Of a stretch of DNA of 64,000 bases, positions 24,978-34,132 are shown piece after piece. The notes under the pieces were generated by a model. The model searched no databases. It had not been told where the DNA came from and worked only from the letters and a program-made list of their open reading frames with translations. Origin of the DNA: Xanthomonas arboricola pv. juglandis (GTDB lineage: Bacteria; Pseudomonadota; Gammaproteobacteria; Xanthomonadales; Xanthomonadaceae); contig NZ_JZEF01000004.1 of NCBI RefSeq assembly GCF_001013475.1, positions 310,001-374,000 on the forward strand. The letters run 5' to 3'. The stretch's first letter is position 1; every line of letters begins with the position of its first letter. The position numbers and the translations under genes were made by a program.

Positions 24978-26291
24978 TCAGAACCAGATGCGCAAGCCGG
25001 CAACAAACCGGCTGTCGCGTACAGGCTCATCGTCGATCGCGGCGCGGCGTGCGGTGTCACCGAAACTGCGGCTGTGCACCCAGCCGATATAGGGCGCGAA
25101 GCGGCGGGTGATTTCGTAGCGCAGCCGCAGGCCCACCTCGACCTGCTCCAGCCCGCTGCCAACGCGGCGCCGGTCATCGTCGGTGAGGGCGATATCGGCT
25201 TCCACGCGCGGCTGCAGGATCAGCCGGTTGGTAAGCAGCACCTCGTATTCGCCCTCCAGTCGCAACGCGGCACGGCTGCCGCTGCCGACATAGAGCGTGG
25301 CTTCGGTCTCGAACTTGTAGGGCGCCAGGCCCTGCACGCCGAAGGCGGCCCAGCTGCGCTGCTCACCCGCTCCGATGTCCTGACGTGCGCCGACCAGCAG
25401 GTCCCACCACGGCGAGATGGCGTGGCCATAGAACGCTTCCACCGATGCGGCCTGCGTGCGCCCGTCCTGCCGCTCGCCTTCGCTGCGCAACCAGAGCCGG
25501 TCGATATCGCCGCCGATCCAGGCGCGCGCTTCCCAGTCCTGGCCACTGCGGCGCGTGGTGTCGAAGGCTTCCAGTCGATCGAGCAACACGTAGTGATTGA
25601 TGCCTGGCGCGTGCATCGCATGGTGCTGCAAGGGGGCGAATGCCGCCGCGATCTCCTCGGCAGTGGGCTCGGGGATCGGCGTACGTGGCAGTGCGCCGGT
25701 GCCGGGCGATGCCGGCGTTTGCGTCACCGCTTCGGCATGCGGCGCGTGCTCCATGTCGGAGTGATCCATCGCCCCATGCTGTTGCCCGTGCTGCATCGAC
25801 GCATGATCCATCGATGCGTGCTCCATTGCATCGTGGTCGCTGTCTGCCTGTGATTGCCGGGCGTGGTCCAGTTGTGGATTCGCAGAGGTCTGGTGTGCGG
25901 CATGCTGGACATCGGCGTGCTGCATGCCTGCGTGGTGCATCGATGCCGGCGTTGCCGAAGCTTCGGACTGTAGCGGGCGTTGCGCGGGCATGCTGTCAGC
26001 AGCCTTTGTCGATGCTGATGCTGATGCAGTGCTGGAGTGCTGCGCGTGCTGCATCTGCGCATGCTCCATCTGCATCGCCTCTGCGCTCTGCTGCGCCGAT
26101 GGTGGCGATGCCTCCGTTGCGATGGATGTCTGCGGCTGGGCAGCCGTTGCCTGGTCGGCCATCTGCATTGCATGTGCGCCGTCGGCATGCGCGGACGACT
26201 CCATCGCTACATGCTGATGCTCCTGTGCAGTGGCCGATGCGCTCAGCAGCAGTGCGAGCAGCGTCCTGTATTGCGTCCGTAGCGTACTCAT
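24978..26291 (-). CDS. copB: Copper resistance outer-membrane protein CopB
   Basis: A 437-residue outer-membrane protein. A signal peptide (residues 1-22) is followed by a very Met/His/Gln-rich segment, about residues 24-195, with many MEHA/MQHA/MDHA units that can bind copper. A C-terminal beta-barrel of the CopB family follows, from about 225, ending in the Phe-terminated GLRIWF. Its ATG overlaps the copA stop codon (ATGA), showing coupled translation. The low-complexity region makes long shadow frames on the other strand. Confidence 0.93.
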   Translation of the reverse strand: MSTLRTQYRTLLALLLSASATAQEHQHVAMESSAHADGAHAMQMADQATAAQPQTSIATEASPPSAQQSAEAMQMEHAQMQHAQHSSTASASASTKAADSMPAQRPLQSEASATPASMHHAGMQHADVQHAAHQTSANPQLDHARQSQADSDHDAMEHASMDHASMQHGQQHGAMDHSDMEHAPHAEAVTQTPASPGTGALPRTPIPEPTAEEIAAAFAPLQHHAMHAPGINHYVLLDRLEAFDTTRRSGQDWEARAWIGGDIDRLWLRSEGERQDGRTQAASVEAFYGHAISPWWDLLVGARQDIGAGEQRSWAAFGVQGLAPYKFETEATLYVGSGSRAALRLEGEYEVLLTNRLILQPRVEADIALTDDDRRRVGSGLEQVEVGLRLRYEITRRFAPYIGWVHSRSFGDTARRAAIDDEPVRDSRFVAGLRIWF

Positions 26292-28102
26292 GCCTCCACC
26301 CGCACTTCGCGCATCATGCCCGCTTCCATGTGGTACAGCAGATGGCAATGGTAGGCCCAGCGGCCCAGCGCATCGGCGCGGACGCGATAGCTGCGGCGTG
26401 TGCCGGGCGGCATGTCGATGGTGTGCTTGCGCACCTGGAAATTGCCATCGGCGTCTTCCAGATCGCTCCACATGCCGTGCAGATGGATGGGGTGCTGCAT
26501 CATGGTGTCGTTGACCAGTACGATGCGCAGCCGCTCGCCGTACTGCAGCCGTAAGGGCTCTGCCGAGGCGAAGCCGATGCCGTCGAACGACCAGGCGAAT
26601 TTTTCCATATGCCCGGTCAGATGCAGTTCGATCTCGCGCCCGGGTTCGCGCCCATCCGGATCCTCGAACAGGCTGTGCAGGTCGGCGTAGCGCAGCACAC
26701 GGCGGCCGTTATCGCGCAGGCCAACCCCGGGATCGTCCAGGCGCGGTGAAGTGGCATTGCTGCGCATGTCGATCAGCGGGTTGCCGTCTTCGCTGGCAGG
26801 GTGGTGCGGCGTCTTGCGCTGCGCATCGCCGCTTGCATGCCCGTGCGTCTGCGCGGCCTGCATCGGCATTGCCATCGCGTGTGCCGCATGCGGGTCGCTG
26901 TGCGTCGTGTCGGCGCCGTGCATGGCGTGACCCGCATGCGCCATGCCATCGCCGTGCCCCATGTCCTGCATGCTGAGGATCGCGCGTGGGTCCAGCGCGG
27001 GAATCGGTGCCTGCAGCCCATGCCGCACCGCCAGCGTGCCGCAGGCGAATCCGGTACGGCCTATGTCCTGCGCGAACAAGGTAAACGCGTCCTGGCCGAT
27101 GGGCTCGACAAGCACGTCGAAGGTCTCGGCCGCCGCAATGCGCAGCTCGTCCACGCTGACCGGATGCACGTACTGGCCGTCGGCGGCCACCACGGTCATG
27201 CGCAGGCCGGGGATGCGGATGTCGAAGTAGGTCATCGACGAGCCGTTGATGAAACGCAGCAGTACCTTCTCGCCTGGCTTGAACAGCCCGGTCCAGTTGC
27301 CGGCCGGGGCGACGCCGTTGAGCAGGTAGGTGTAGGTGTTGGCGTTGACATCGGACAGGTCGGTCGGTGTCATGCGCATGCGCCCCCACATGCCGCGGTC
27401 GGCCAGCGTTGCGCGCAGGCCTTCGTCGCGCGCATCGCGCAGGAAATCGCCCACCGTGCGCTGCGCGTAATTGTCGTGGCTGGGCATCTGCTTGAGCCGC
27501 CGGAACAGCGCGGCCGGGTCCAGGTCGGTCCAGTCCGAGAGCAGCAGCACATGCTCGCGATCGTGCCGGTACGGCGGCGGTGTCAGCGGGTCGATGACGA
27601 TCGCGCCGTACAGGCCGGCCTGTTCCTGAAACATCGAATGGCTGTGATACCAGTAGGTGCCGGACTGGCGCAGCGCGAAGCGGTAGTGGTACTCCTGGCC
27701 CGGCGCGATGCCGTCGAAACTCATCCCCGGCACGCCATCCATGTTGGCCGGCAGCAACAGGCCGTGCCAGTGCACCGAGGTGGGTTGGTCGGCCAGCGCG
27801 TTGCGCACGCGCACGCTGACCGTGTCGCCTTCGCGCCAGCGCAGCGTGGGGGCCGGCAGGCTCTGGTTGACGGTGATGGCGGGGCGGGGGCGCCCGGTGA
27901 GGTTGACCGGCATGCGGCCGATCTGCAGCGTCTGGCTGCTGCCGCGCAGGACCGGCGTGCTCACCGGATTGGACGCACGCGCATCGCTGCGCCACAGGCC
28001 GCCGGCGGCGGCAACGCCGCCCAGGGCAAGGCCTTGCACGAAGCGGCGTCGACTCAGGCCGCCACAGGAAGGGGGATCGAAAGAATTCGGATCGAAAGAC
28101 AT
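26288..28102 (-). CDS. copA: Periplasmic multicopper oxidase CopA
   Basis: A 604-residue copper oxidase that confers copper tolerance in the periplasm. A twin-arginine signal ([12 protein letters not shown], residues 17-28) indicates folded export. Three cupredoxin domains carry the copper sites: [23 protein letters not shown], and [13 protein letters not shown] at the C-terminus. A Met/His-rich insert at about residues 385-445 ([20 protein letters not shown]) probably binds extra copper. It lies 102 bp after copL and overlaps copB by 4 bp. Expression is probably copper-responsive through the copL leader. Confidence 0.95.
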   Translation of the reverse strand: MSFDPNSFDPPSCGGLSRRRFVQGLALGGVAAAGGLWRSDARASNPVSTPVLRGSSQTLQIGRMPVNLTGRPRPAITVNQSLPAPTLRWREGDTVSVRVRNALADQPTSVHWHGLLLPANMDGVPGMSFDGIAPGQEYHYRFALRQSGTYWYHSHSMFQEQAGLYGAIVIDPLTPPPYRHDREHVLLLSDWTDLDPAALFRRLKQMPSHDNYAQRTVGDFLRDARDEGLRATLADRGMWGRMRMTPTDLSDVNANTYTYLLNGVAPAGNWTGLFKPGEKVLLRFINGSSMTYFDIRIPGLRMTVVAADGQYVHPVSVDELRIAAAETFDVLVEPIGQDAFTLFAQDIGRTGFACGTLAVRHGLQAPIPALDPRAILSMQDMGHGDGMAHAGHAMHGADTTHSDPHAAHAMAMPMQAAQTHGHASGDAQRKTPHHPASEDGNPLIDMRSNATSPRLDDPGVGLRDNGRRVLRYADLHSLFEDPDGREPGREIELHLTGHMEKFAWSFDGIGFASAEPLRLQYGERLRIVLVNDTMMQHPIHLHGMWSDLEDADGNFQVRKHTIDMPPGTRRSYRVRADALGRWAYHCHLLYHMEAGMMREVRVEA

Positions 28103-28183
28103 GACATCTCCACTGCGCCCCACCACCGAAGGCGGACGCATCACATCGCTTAGAAACCCCGCGCAGCAAGCGCACGGGCCCGA

Positions 28184-28200
28184 TGACGGCGCAGCCGTCA
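28184..28200 (-). promoter_or_regulatory. Hairpin in the copL-copA leader
   Basis: A perfect inverted repeat, TGACGGC-loop-GCCGTCA, begins 4 nt after the copL stop codon on the minus strand. Its arm contains CTGCGCC, complementary to GGCGCAG, which lies 11-17 nt ahead of the copA start and directly before its GGAGA ribosome site. Two alternative foldings are therefore possible, one of which would mask the copA ribosome site. Confidence 0.55.
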
Positions 28201-28204
28201 GCGC

Positions 28205-28606
28205 TCAGGCGATGGGAGGTCGAACCGGTTGTTCGGGCACCGGGCTGCCGCGCCCTTCGTCCAGGGTGGCAGGCAGGGTGGCGCGGCCAGGCAGGCCGGC
28301 GGGCACCGTAGGTAGGGTCAGCAAGGCGAGGCTGCAGTGCTGCAGGCAGTCGCAGCTGCCCAGCTTGCAGCAGTCGGCCGCGTGCGCGTGCTGGGTTTTA
28401 TCGGGGGGATGCGTCGCAGCGGGCGGCGGCATGTCGGCATGGCACGGCATCGCGGCCGGCATGGGCGCGTGCGCCATCGACGCGGTCGCAACCGTCCCGG
28501 CCGACGCCATCTCCGGCATCGCCATGCCCACCGACGCCCACGCGCCGGTGGCCGTATTGGCAACCAGGCACAGGCACAGCAGCAGGCGGAGCAGGCAACG
28601 CAGCAC
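28205..28606 (-). CDS. copL: Copper-responsive leader protein CopL
   Basis: A 133-residue protein with a GTG start, an N-terminal signal-like hydrophobic segment (about residues 4-24), several Met/His clusters and a compact cysteine cluster (Cys79, 80, 85, 87, 91). It ends in a proline-rich tail ([10 protein letters not shown], residues 122-131). Genetic work in Xanthomonas named this gene copL and found it needed for copper-induced copAB expression. It resembles the small DUF2946-type leader proteins in composition. The first gene of the copLAB operon, it is divergent from the PLP enzyme at 28740. Confidence 0.85.
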   Translation of the reverse strand: MLRCLLRLLLCLCLVANTATGAWASVGMAMPEMASAGTVATASMAHAPMPAAMPCHADMPPPAATHPPDKTQHAHAADCCKLGSCDCLQHCSLALLTLPTVPAGLPGRATLPATLDEGRGSPVPEQPVRPPIA

Positions 28607-28739
28607 GGGCAGTCAGGGCGGGCAGTCAGGTGCGACGAGCATAGCACCGGCTCCCAGCTGTCCGCCCGATGACCCGCCCGCCGTGGCCGCGCGCCCGGCA
28701 GCGGTAGAATTGGCGCTTCCTTCGCCGCACAGTCCTGCC

Positions 28740-29843
28740 ATGTCGCAGCGCCAGTGGGTGGCCGCCGCCATCCAGAAGATCGAGGCCGATTTCAACCGTT
28801 CGGCCGACACCCATCTGATTCCGATGGACCTGCCGGGCTTTCCGGGCATCGACCTGTATTTCAAGGACGAGTCCAGCCACCCGACCGGCAGCCTCAAGCA
28901 CCGGCTGGCGCGCTCGCTGTTCCTGTACGCGCTGACCAACGGCTGGCTGCGTGCCGGGCGGCCGGTGATCGAGGCTTCCAGTGGCTCGACCGCCATCTCC
29001 GAGGCCTATTTCGCGCGGCTGCTGGGGGTGCCCTTCATCGCGGTGATGCCGGCTTCGACCTCGCCGGAAAAGATCGCCGCGATTCAATTCCAGGGCGGCC
29101 GCTGCCATCTGGTCGAGCGTGCCTGCGATCTGGACAGCGCCTCGCACCAGCTCGCGCGCGAGACCGGCGGCCATTTCATGGACCAGTTCACCTACGCCGA
29201 ACGCGCCACCGACTGGCGCGCCAACAACAACATCGCCGAATCGATCTTCAAGCAGCTGGCCGAGGAGCCGCATCCGATTCCCGACTGGATCGTCTGCAGC
29301 CCCGGCACCGGCGGCACCAGCGCCACGCTCGGCCGCTATGTGCGCTATCGGCGCCATGCCACCCGCATCCTCTGCGCCGACCCGGAAGTGTCGGTGTTCT
29401 TCGACGGCTATTGCCGCGCGGTGGACGGGCAGTGCCCCAAGGAGCTGGCCATCACCGGCGGCTCGCGCATCGAAGGCATCGGCCGCCCGCGGGTGGAGTC
29501 CAGCTTCATCGCCAGCTGCGTGGACGTGATGATCAAGGTGCCCGACGCCCTGAGCCTGGCCGCCATGCGCCATGTCAGCGCCACGCTCGGCCGCCGCGTC
29601 GGTGGCTCCACCGGCACCAACTTCGTCGGCGTGCTGCAGGCCGCCCAGCGCATGCGCCAGGCCGGCCGCAGCGGCTCCATCGTCACTATCCTGTGCGATG
29701 CCGGCGAGCGCTATGCGCACAGCTATTACGACCCGGCCTGGTACGTGGCGCGCGACATCGACGTCACCGACAGCGATGCGGCCATTGCCATCGCCGTCAA
29801 CGGCGGCGACCTGCCTGCGCTGCCTTGTGCGGCGCTGGAATGA
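28740..29843 (+). CDS. PLP-dependent cysteine synthase-family enzyme (Cds1-like)
   Basis: A 367-residue fold-type II PLP enzyme of the cysteine synthase superfamily. The Schiff-base lysine is Lys53 in GSLKHRL, the substrate loop is EASSGSTA, and the phosphate loop is [12 protein letters not shown]. The length, the NNNIAESIF segment and the C-terminal [14 protein letters not shown] fit the group that includes L-cysteine desulfhydrase Cds1. Whether it makes or breaks down cysteine cannot be told from the sequence. A TAGAAT -10-like box is at 28706. The long open frame upstream to 27708 is a shadow of copA. Confidence 0.85.
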   Translation: MSQRQWVAAAIQKIEADFNRSADTHLIPMDLPGFPGIDLYFKDESSHPTGSLKHRLARSLFLYALTNGWLRAGRPVIEASSGSTAISEAYFARLLGVPFIAVMPASTSPEKIAAIQFQGGRCHLVERACDLDSASHQLARETGGHFMDQFTYAERATDWRANNNIAESIFKQLAEEPHPIPDWIVCSPGTGGTSATLGRYVRYRRHATRILCADPEVSVFFDGYCRAVDGQCPKELAITGGSRIEGIGRPRVESSFIASCVDVMIKVPDALSLAAMRHVSATLGRRVGGSTGTNFVGVLQAAQRMRQAGRSGSIVTILCDAGERYAHSYYDPAWYVARDIDVTDSDAAIAIAVNGGDLPALPCAALE

Positions 29844-29942
29844 TCGCCATATCCGATCAGCTGCTGGCAAAACCGCCGCGTCTGGCGGCGTATGCCAGCC
29901 CCTCGCCCTGATTCCTGATCCAGTCCACCGCCGGAGCGCCCC

Positions 29943-31967
29943 ATGACCAACCCGCTGCTCGACCTGTCCGGACTGCCGTCCTTCGATGCGATCCGCCCCG
30001 AACACGTGGGCCCGGCAATCGACCAACTGCTGGCCGAGGCCGAGGCCGCGGTGAAAGCGGCCGAGCAGGTCAGCCCGGTCAGCTGGGACAGCTTCGTGGT
30101 GCCGCTGGACGATGCCACCGAGCGGCTGTGGCGCGCCTGGGGCCAGGTCGGCCATCTGCAGGCGGTGGTCAACACGCCGGAACTGCGCGAGGCCTACAAC
30201 AGCAATCTGCCCAAGCTCAGCCGCTTCGGCAGTGCGCTGGCGCAGAACCTGGCGCTGTATGCGCAGTACAAGGCGCTGGCCGAAGCGCCGGAAGCGGCGC
30301 ACTACGACGCCGCGCGGCGCAAGGTGCTGGAGAACGCGCTGCGCGATTTCCGCCTCGGCGGTGCCGAGCTGGATGACGCGTCCAAGGCGCGGTTTGCGCA
30401 GGTCCAGGAAGAACTGTCCGCACTGGCCGCCAAGTTTTCGCAGAACGTGCTCGATGCCACCGATGCATGGTCGTACGTGAGCGAGGACGCAACCGAGCTG
30501 TCTGGCCTGCCGGCCGAGGTGGTCGCCGCTGCACGCGCGGCCGCGGAAAAGGACGGCGTGCCGGGCTGGAAGCTGACCTTGCAGATGCCGTGCTATCTGC
30601 CGGTGCAGACCGATGCGGACAATCGCGAGTTGCGCGCGCGGCTGTATCGCGCCAACGCCGAGCGCGCCTCCGAGTTCGGCGATGCCGCGCTGGACAACAG
30701 CGCCAATATCGATCGTATCCTGGCCTTGCGCGCCGAGCTGGCGCAGCTGCTCGGGTTTGCCAGTTACGCGGAGTATTCGGTCGCCACCAAGATGGCGCAA
30801 AGCCCGGATGAAGTGATGGGCTTCCTGCGCGATCTGGCGGTGCGCGCCAAGCCGTATGCGCAACGCGACCGTGCCGAGCTCGAAGCCTTTGCCCGCGACG
30901 AACTTGGCCTGGACGAATTGCAGGCCTGGGATCTGGCCTACGCCTCCGAGAAACTCAAGCAGGCGCGCTACAGCTTCTCCGAGCAGGAGGTGAAGCAGTA
31001 CTTCACCGAGCCCAAGGTGCTGGCCGGTCTGTTCGATGTGATCCACAGCCTGTATGGCCTGACCGTCAAGCCCGATCGCGCGCCGGTCTGGCATGCGGAT
31101 GTGCGCTTCTATCGCCTGGAAGATGCGCAGGGCGAGCTGGTCGGCCAGTTCTATCTGGACCTGTACGCGCGCGAAGGCAAGCGTGGCGGCGCGTGGATGG
31201 ACGATTGCCGCAACCGCCGCGACACCGCCAACGGCGTGCAGACGCCGCTGGTGTATCTGGTGTGCAACTTCGGCCGTGGCAGTGGCGATATGCCGGCCAC
31301 GTTCCGGCATGGCGAAGTCACCACGCTGTTCCATGAAATGGGCCACGGCCTGCATCAGTTGCTGACGCGCATCGGCGAGTTGGGCGTGGCCGGTATCAAC
31401 GGCGTGGAATGGGACGCGGTGGAATTGCCGAGCCAGTTCATGGAGAACTTCTGCTGGGAATGGGAGCGCGTGCAGGTGATGACCGCGCACGTGCAGACCG
31501 GCGAGCCGCTGCCGCGCAACCTGTTCGACCGGTTGCTGGCTGCACGCAATTTCCAGAGCGGCATGTTCACCGTGCGCCAGCTGGAGTTCGCGTTGTTCGA
31601 CATGCAGCTGCACAGCAGCTTCGACCCGACCCAGGACAACGTGCTGCAGCTGATCGAACGGGTGCGCGACGAAGTGGCGGTCAACCGCCCGCCGGCATGG
31701 AATCGCTTCCCGCATCAGTTCAGCCATATCTTCGCCGGCGGTTACGCGGCCGGTTACTACAGCTACAAGTGGGCCGAAGTGCTCAGCGCCGATGCCTACG
31801 CCGCCTTCGAAGAAGCGCCCGAGCAGGTGGCCGACACCGGCGCGCGCTTCCGCCATGAAGTGCTGTCGCGTGGCGGCAGCCGCAGCGCGGCCGACAACTT
31901 CCGCGCCTTCCGGGGGCGCGCGCCGAGCATCGATGCGCTGTTGCGGCACAACGGCATGGCTGGCTGA
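29943..31967 (+). CDS. prlC: Oligopeptidase A (M3 metallopeptidase)
   Basis: A 674-residue cytoplasmic zinc oligopeptidase that degrades short peptides, including cleaved signal peptides. The zinc motif HEMGH is at residues 464-468, with the downstream glutamate in the GVEWDAVELPSQ segment. The C-terminal FPHQFSHIFAGGYAAGYYSY is typical of the PrlC/Dcp branch. The length is normal. It is followed by one of the GGGATT-type inverted repeats. Confidence 0.95.
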   Translation: MTNPLLDLSGLPSFDAIRPEHVGPAIDQLLAEAEAAVKAAEQVSPVSWDSFVVPLDDATERLWRAWGQVGHLQAVVNTPELREAYNSNLPKLSRFGSALAQNLALYAQYKALAEAPEAAHYDAARRKVLENALRDFRLGGAELDDASKARFAQVQEELSALAAKFSQNVLDATDAWSYVSEDATELSGLPAEVVAAARAAAEKDGVPGWKLTLQMPCYLPVQTDADNRELRARLYRANAERASEFGDAALDNSANIDRILALRAELAQLLGFASYAEYSVATKMAQSPDEVMGFLRDLAVRAKPYAQRDRAELEAFARDELGLDELQAWDLAYASEKLKQARYSFSEQEVKQYFTEPKVLAGLFDVIHSLYGLTVKPDRAPVWHADVRFYRLEDAQGELVGQFYLDLYAREGKRGGAWMDDCRNRRDTANGVQTPLVYLVCNFGRGSGDMPATFRHGEVTTLFHEMGHGLHQLLTRIGELGVAGINGVEWDAVELPSQFMENFCWEWERVQVMTAHVQTGEPLPRNLFDRLLAARNFQSGMFTVRQLEFALFDMQLHSSFDPTQDNVLQLIERVRDEVAVNRPPAWNRFPHQFSHIFAGGYAAGYYSYKWAEVLSADAYAAFEEAPEQVADTGARFRHEVLSRGGSRSAADNFRAFRGRAPSIDALLRHNGMAG

Positions 31968-31970
31968 ACC

Positions 31971-32042
31971 GGGAGTGGGGAATCGGGATTGGGGAGTGGC
32001 AAGAGCGATCTCTCCGCACATCGATCCCCAATTCCCAATTCC
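31971..32042. repeat. Intergenic inverted repeat between prlC and fabB
   Basis: The gap between these convergent genes holds a G-rich arm GGGAGTGGGGAATCGGGATT (31971-31990) plus GGGGAGTGG. The C-rich complement ATCCCCAATTCCCAATTCC lies at 32023-32042. It is the fourth copy of the family seen in the atp operon, here at a 3'-3' junction where it could act as a bidirectional transcript end. Confidence 0.72.
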
Positions 32043-32065
32043 GCGCGGCGCCCGGCGCCGCGCCG

Positions 32066-33274
32066 TCACACCCGGCCGAACACCAGCGCCGCGTTGGTGC
32101 CGCCGAAGCCGAAGCTGTTGGACATCACCGTGTTCAACGTGGCGTCCTGGGTCTGTCGCAGGATCGGGAAGCCGTCGGCGCGCGGGTCGAGTTCGTCGAT
32201 ATGCGCCGAGCCGGCCATGAAGCCGTCGCGCAGCATCAACAGGCTGTAGATCGCCTCGTGCACGCTGGCCGCGCCCAAGGAATGGCCGGACAGCGCCTTG
32301 GTCGAGGACAGCGGCGGGACGTTGTCGCCGAACACTTCGCGCACCGCGCCCAGCTCGGTCACATCGCCCAACGGCGTGGAAGTGCCATGCGTGTTGAGGT
32401 AGTCGACCGGCTGCGTCAGGCCCTGCATGGCCATGTGCATGCAGCGCACCGCGCCTTCGCCGCTGGGCGCGACCATGTCGGCGCCATCGGAGGTCACGCC
32501 ATAACCGAGCAGTTCGGCATGGATGCGCGCGCCGCGCGCGACGGCGTGGTCGTAGTCTTCCAGCACCAGCATGCCGCCGCCGCTGCCGATGACAAAGCCG
32601 TCGCGCTGCGCATCGTAGGGGCGCGATGCCACCGCAGGGCGATCGTTGAAGCCGGTGGACAACGCGCCCATCGCATCGAACATCACGCTCATGGTCCAGT
32701 GCAGTTCTTCGCCGCCGCCGGCGAACATCACATCCTGCGCGCCGTGCCGGATCAGGTCTGCGGCCGCGCCGATGCAATGCGCCGAGGTCGCACACGCGGC
32801 CGACAGCGAATAGCTCAGGCCACGGATCTTGAACGCGGTTACCAACGAAGCGGAGACCGACGAACACATCGTGCGCGGCACCATGTACGGGCCGACCTTG
32901 CGCACGCCACGGTTGCGCAGCAGATCGGCGGTTTCCACCTGCCACTGGCTGGACCCGCCACCGGAGCCGGCAATCAGGCCGGTGCGCAGGTCGCTGACCT
33001 GCTCGGCATCCAGTCCGGCATCGGCGATCGCATCGCGCATGGCCAGATAGGCATAGGCCGAGGCATCGCCCATGAAGCGCTTGAGCTTGCGGTCGATCAG
33101 GTTGTCCAGATCCAGCGCCACCGCACCGCCGACCTGGCTGCGCAGGCCGGCGTCGGCATGATCGGGCAATGCGGTGATGCCCGAGCGGCTCTCGCGCAAG
33201 GCGCTGGAGACGGTGTCCAGATCATTGCCCAGGCAGGAAGTGATGCCCATTCCGGTGACGACGACGCGACGCAT
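32066..33274 (-). CDS. fabB: Beta-ketoacyl-ACP synthase I
   Basis: Condensing enzyme of fatty acid elongation, needed for the unsaturated branch. The 402-residue product has the catalytic Cys161 (AACATSAH) and the two active-site histidines in NTHGTST and GHSLGAA. The start at 33274 overlaps the fabA stop codon as TGATG, showing translational coupling. The longer open frame to 33859 is a shadow of fabA. Confidence 0.97.
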   Translation of the reverse strand: MRRVVVTGMGITSCLGNDLDTVSSALRESRSGITALPDHADAGLRSQVGGAVALDLDNLIDRKLKRFMGDASAYAYLAMRDAIADAGLDAEQVSDLRTGLIAGSGGGSSQWQVETADLLRNRGVRKVGPYMVPRTMCSSVSASLVTAFKIRGLSYSLSAACATSAHCIGAAADLIRHGAQDVMFAGGGEELHWTMSVMFDAMGALSTGFNDRPAVASRPYDAQRDGFVIGSGGGMLVLEDYDHAVARGARIHAELLGYGVTSDGADMVAPSGEGAVRCMHMAMQGLTQPVDYLNTHGTSTPLGDVTELGAVREVFGDNVPPLSSTKALSGHSLGAASVHEAIYSLLMLRDGFMAGSAHIDELDPRADGFPILRQTQDATLNTVMSNSFGFGGTNAALVFGRV

Positions 33275-33789
33275 CAGAAATTCTCCGTTGAAGTGAACAT
33301 GCCCACGCGCAGATCGTTGGCCGTGTAGATTTCGCGCCCGTCCACCAGCATGCGTGCATCGGACTGGGCCATCACCAGCTTGCGGTTGATCACGCGGCTG
33401 ATATCGATTTCGTAACTGACCAATTTCGCGCTCGGCAACACCTGGCCGGTGAACTTGACCTCGCCGCAGCCCAGCGCGCGGCCGCGGCCTGCTGCGCCGA
33501 TCCAGGTGAGGAAGAAGCCGGTCAGCTGCCACATCGCGTCCAGGCCCAGGCAGCCGGGCATCACCGGGTCGTCGATGAAGTGGCAGCCGAAGAACCACAG
33601 GTCCGGGCGCACGTCGAGTTCTGCGCGGATCACGCCCTTGCCATGCGCGCCGCCGCTGTCGTTGATCTCGGTGATGCGGTCGAACATCAGCATCGGGTCG
33701 TTGGGCAGGCGGGCACTGTCGGCTCCGAACAATTCCCCGCGCGCGCTGGCCAGCAATTGGTCGCGCGAGTACGCACTTTGACGAGTCAT
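33274..33789 (-). CDS. fabA: 3-hydroxydecanoyl-ACP dehydratase/isomerase
   Basis: Introduces the cis double bond in unsaturated fatty acid synthesis. The product has the exact family length of 171 residues with catalytic His70 (FGCHF) and Asp84 (GLDAMWQL). The ATG at 33789 follows an AGGAAACG ribosome site; the frame open to 33855 has no support. It is the first gene of the fabA-fabB operon. Confidence 0.97.
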   Translation of the reverse strand: MTRQSAYSRDQLLASARGELFGADSARLPNDPMLMFDRITEINDSGGAHGKGVIRAELDVRPDLWFFGCHFIDDPVMPGCLGLDAMWQLTGFFLTWIGAAGRGRALGCGEVKFTGQVLPSAKLVSYEIDISRVINRKLVMAQSDARMLVDGREIYTANDLRVGMFTSTENF

Positions 33790-34132
33790 GACGAACGTTT
33801 CCTGCAAGAAGCGAAAGGCGAGGCCGGCAAGGGTGCATGAGGGCGCGCGGTTCAATCAAACGTTTTATCCGTACGCATGCGTGCTGTTTTCAGCCGGTTG
33901 CGCAGTGTGGCAAGCATGTGTTGCAGACAGGATCCAGAGCAGATGACAGCATTCAGCGGGACGCGGTCAGGCATGCCTGCTCGGCGTGGATCGGCACATA
34001 AACAGACGCAGCAGAGCGTCCCGCCAGCGCTTGCGTCCGTTCGCGCCCGGGCATGGGTGATGGCGCGCGGCGCAAGACGTGAGACGCGGCTGATTTATCA
34101 TGGTCCGACGCTTTCGGAGAGATGCCAGCTTG
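33790..34132. other. Divergent gap between fabA and dinB
   Basis: 343 bp without a supported gene. It must hold the fabA-fabB promoter (minus) and the dinB promoter (plus). A perfect palindrome ACGCATGCGT lies at 33873-33882, 84 bp upstream of fabA, next to TAAAAC on the minus strand, and could be an operator. No recognisable LexA-type palindrome was found ahead of dinB. Confidence 0.5.

Noticed and set aside
25750-26200. Short repeats in copB resembling a repeat array
   Set aside because: They are codons of the Met/His-rich protein tract, irregular in spacing, not CRISPR or tandem DNA repeats.
26801-28153. Plus-strand frame of 450 codons opposite copA
   Set aside because: His/Arg-rich antisense shadow; copA on the other strand carries all copper-site motifs.
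28626-32945. Minus-strand open frame of 1439 codons
   Set aside because: It lies opposite the PLP enzyme and prlC and partly over fabB in another frame, all of which have full family motifs; high G+C makes long antisense frames common.
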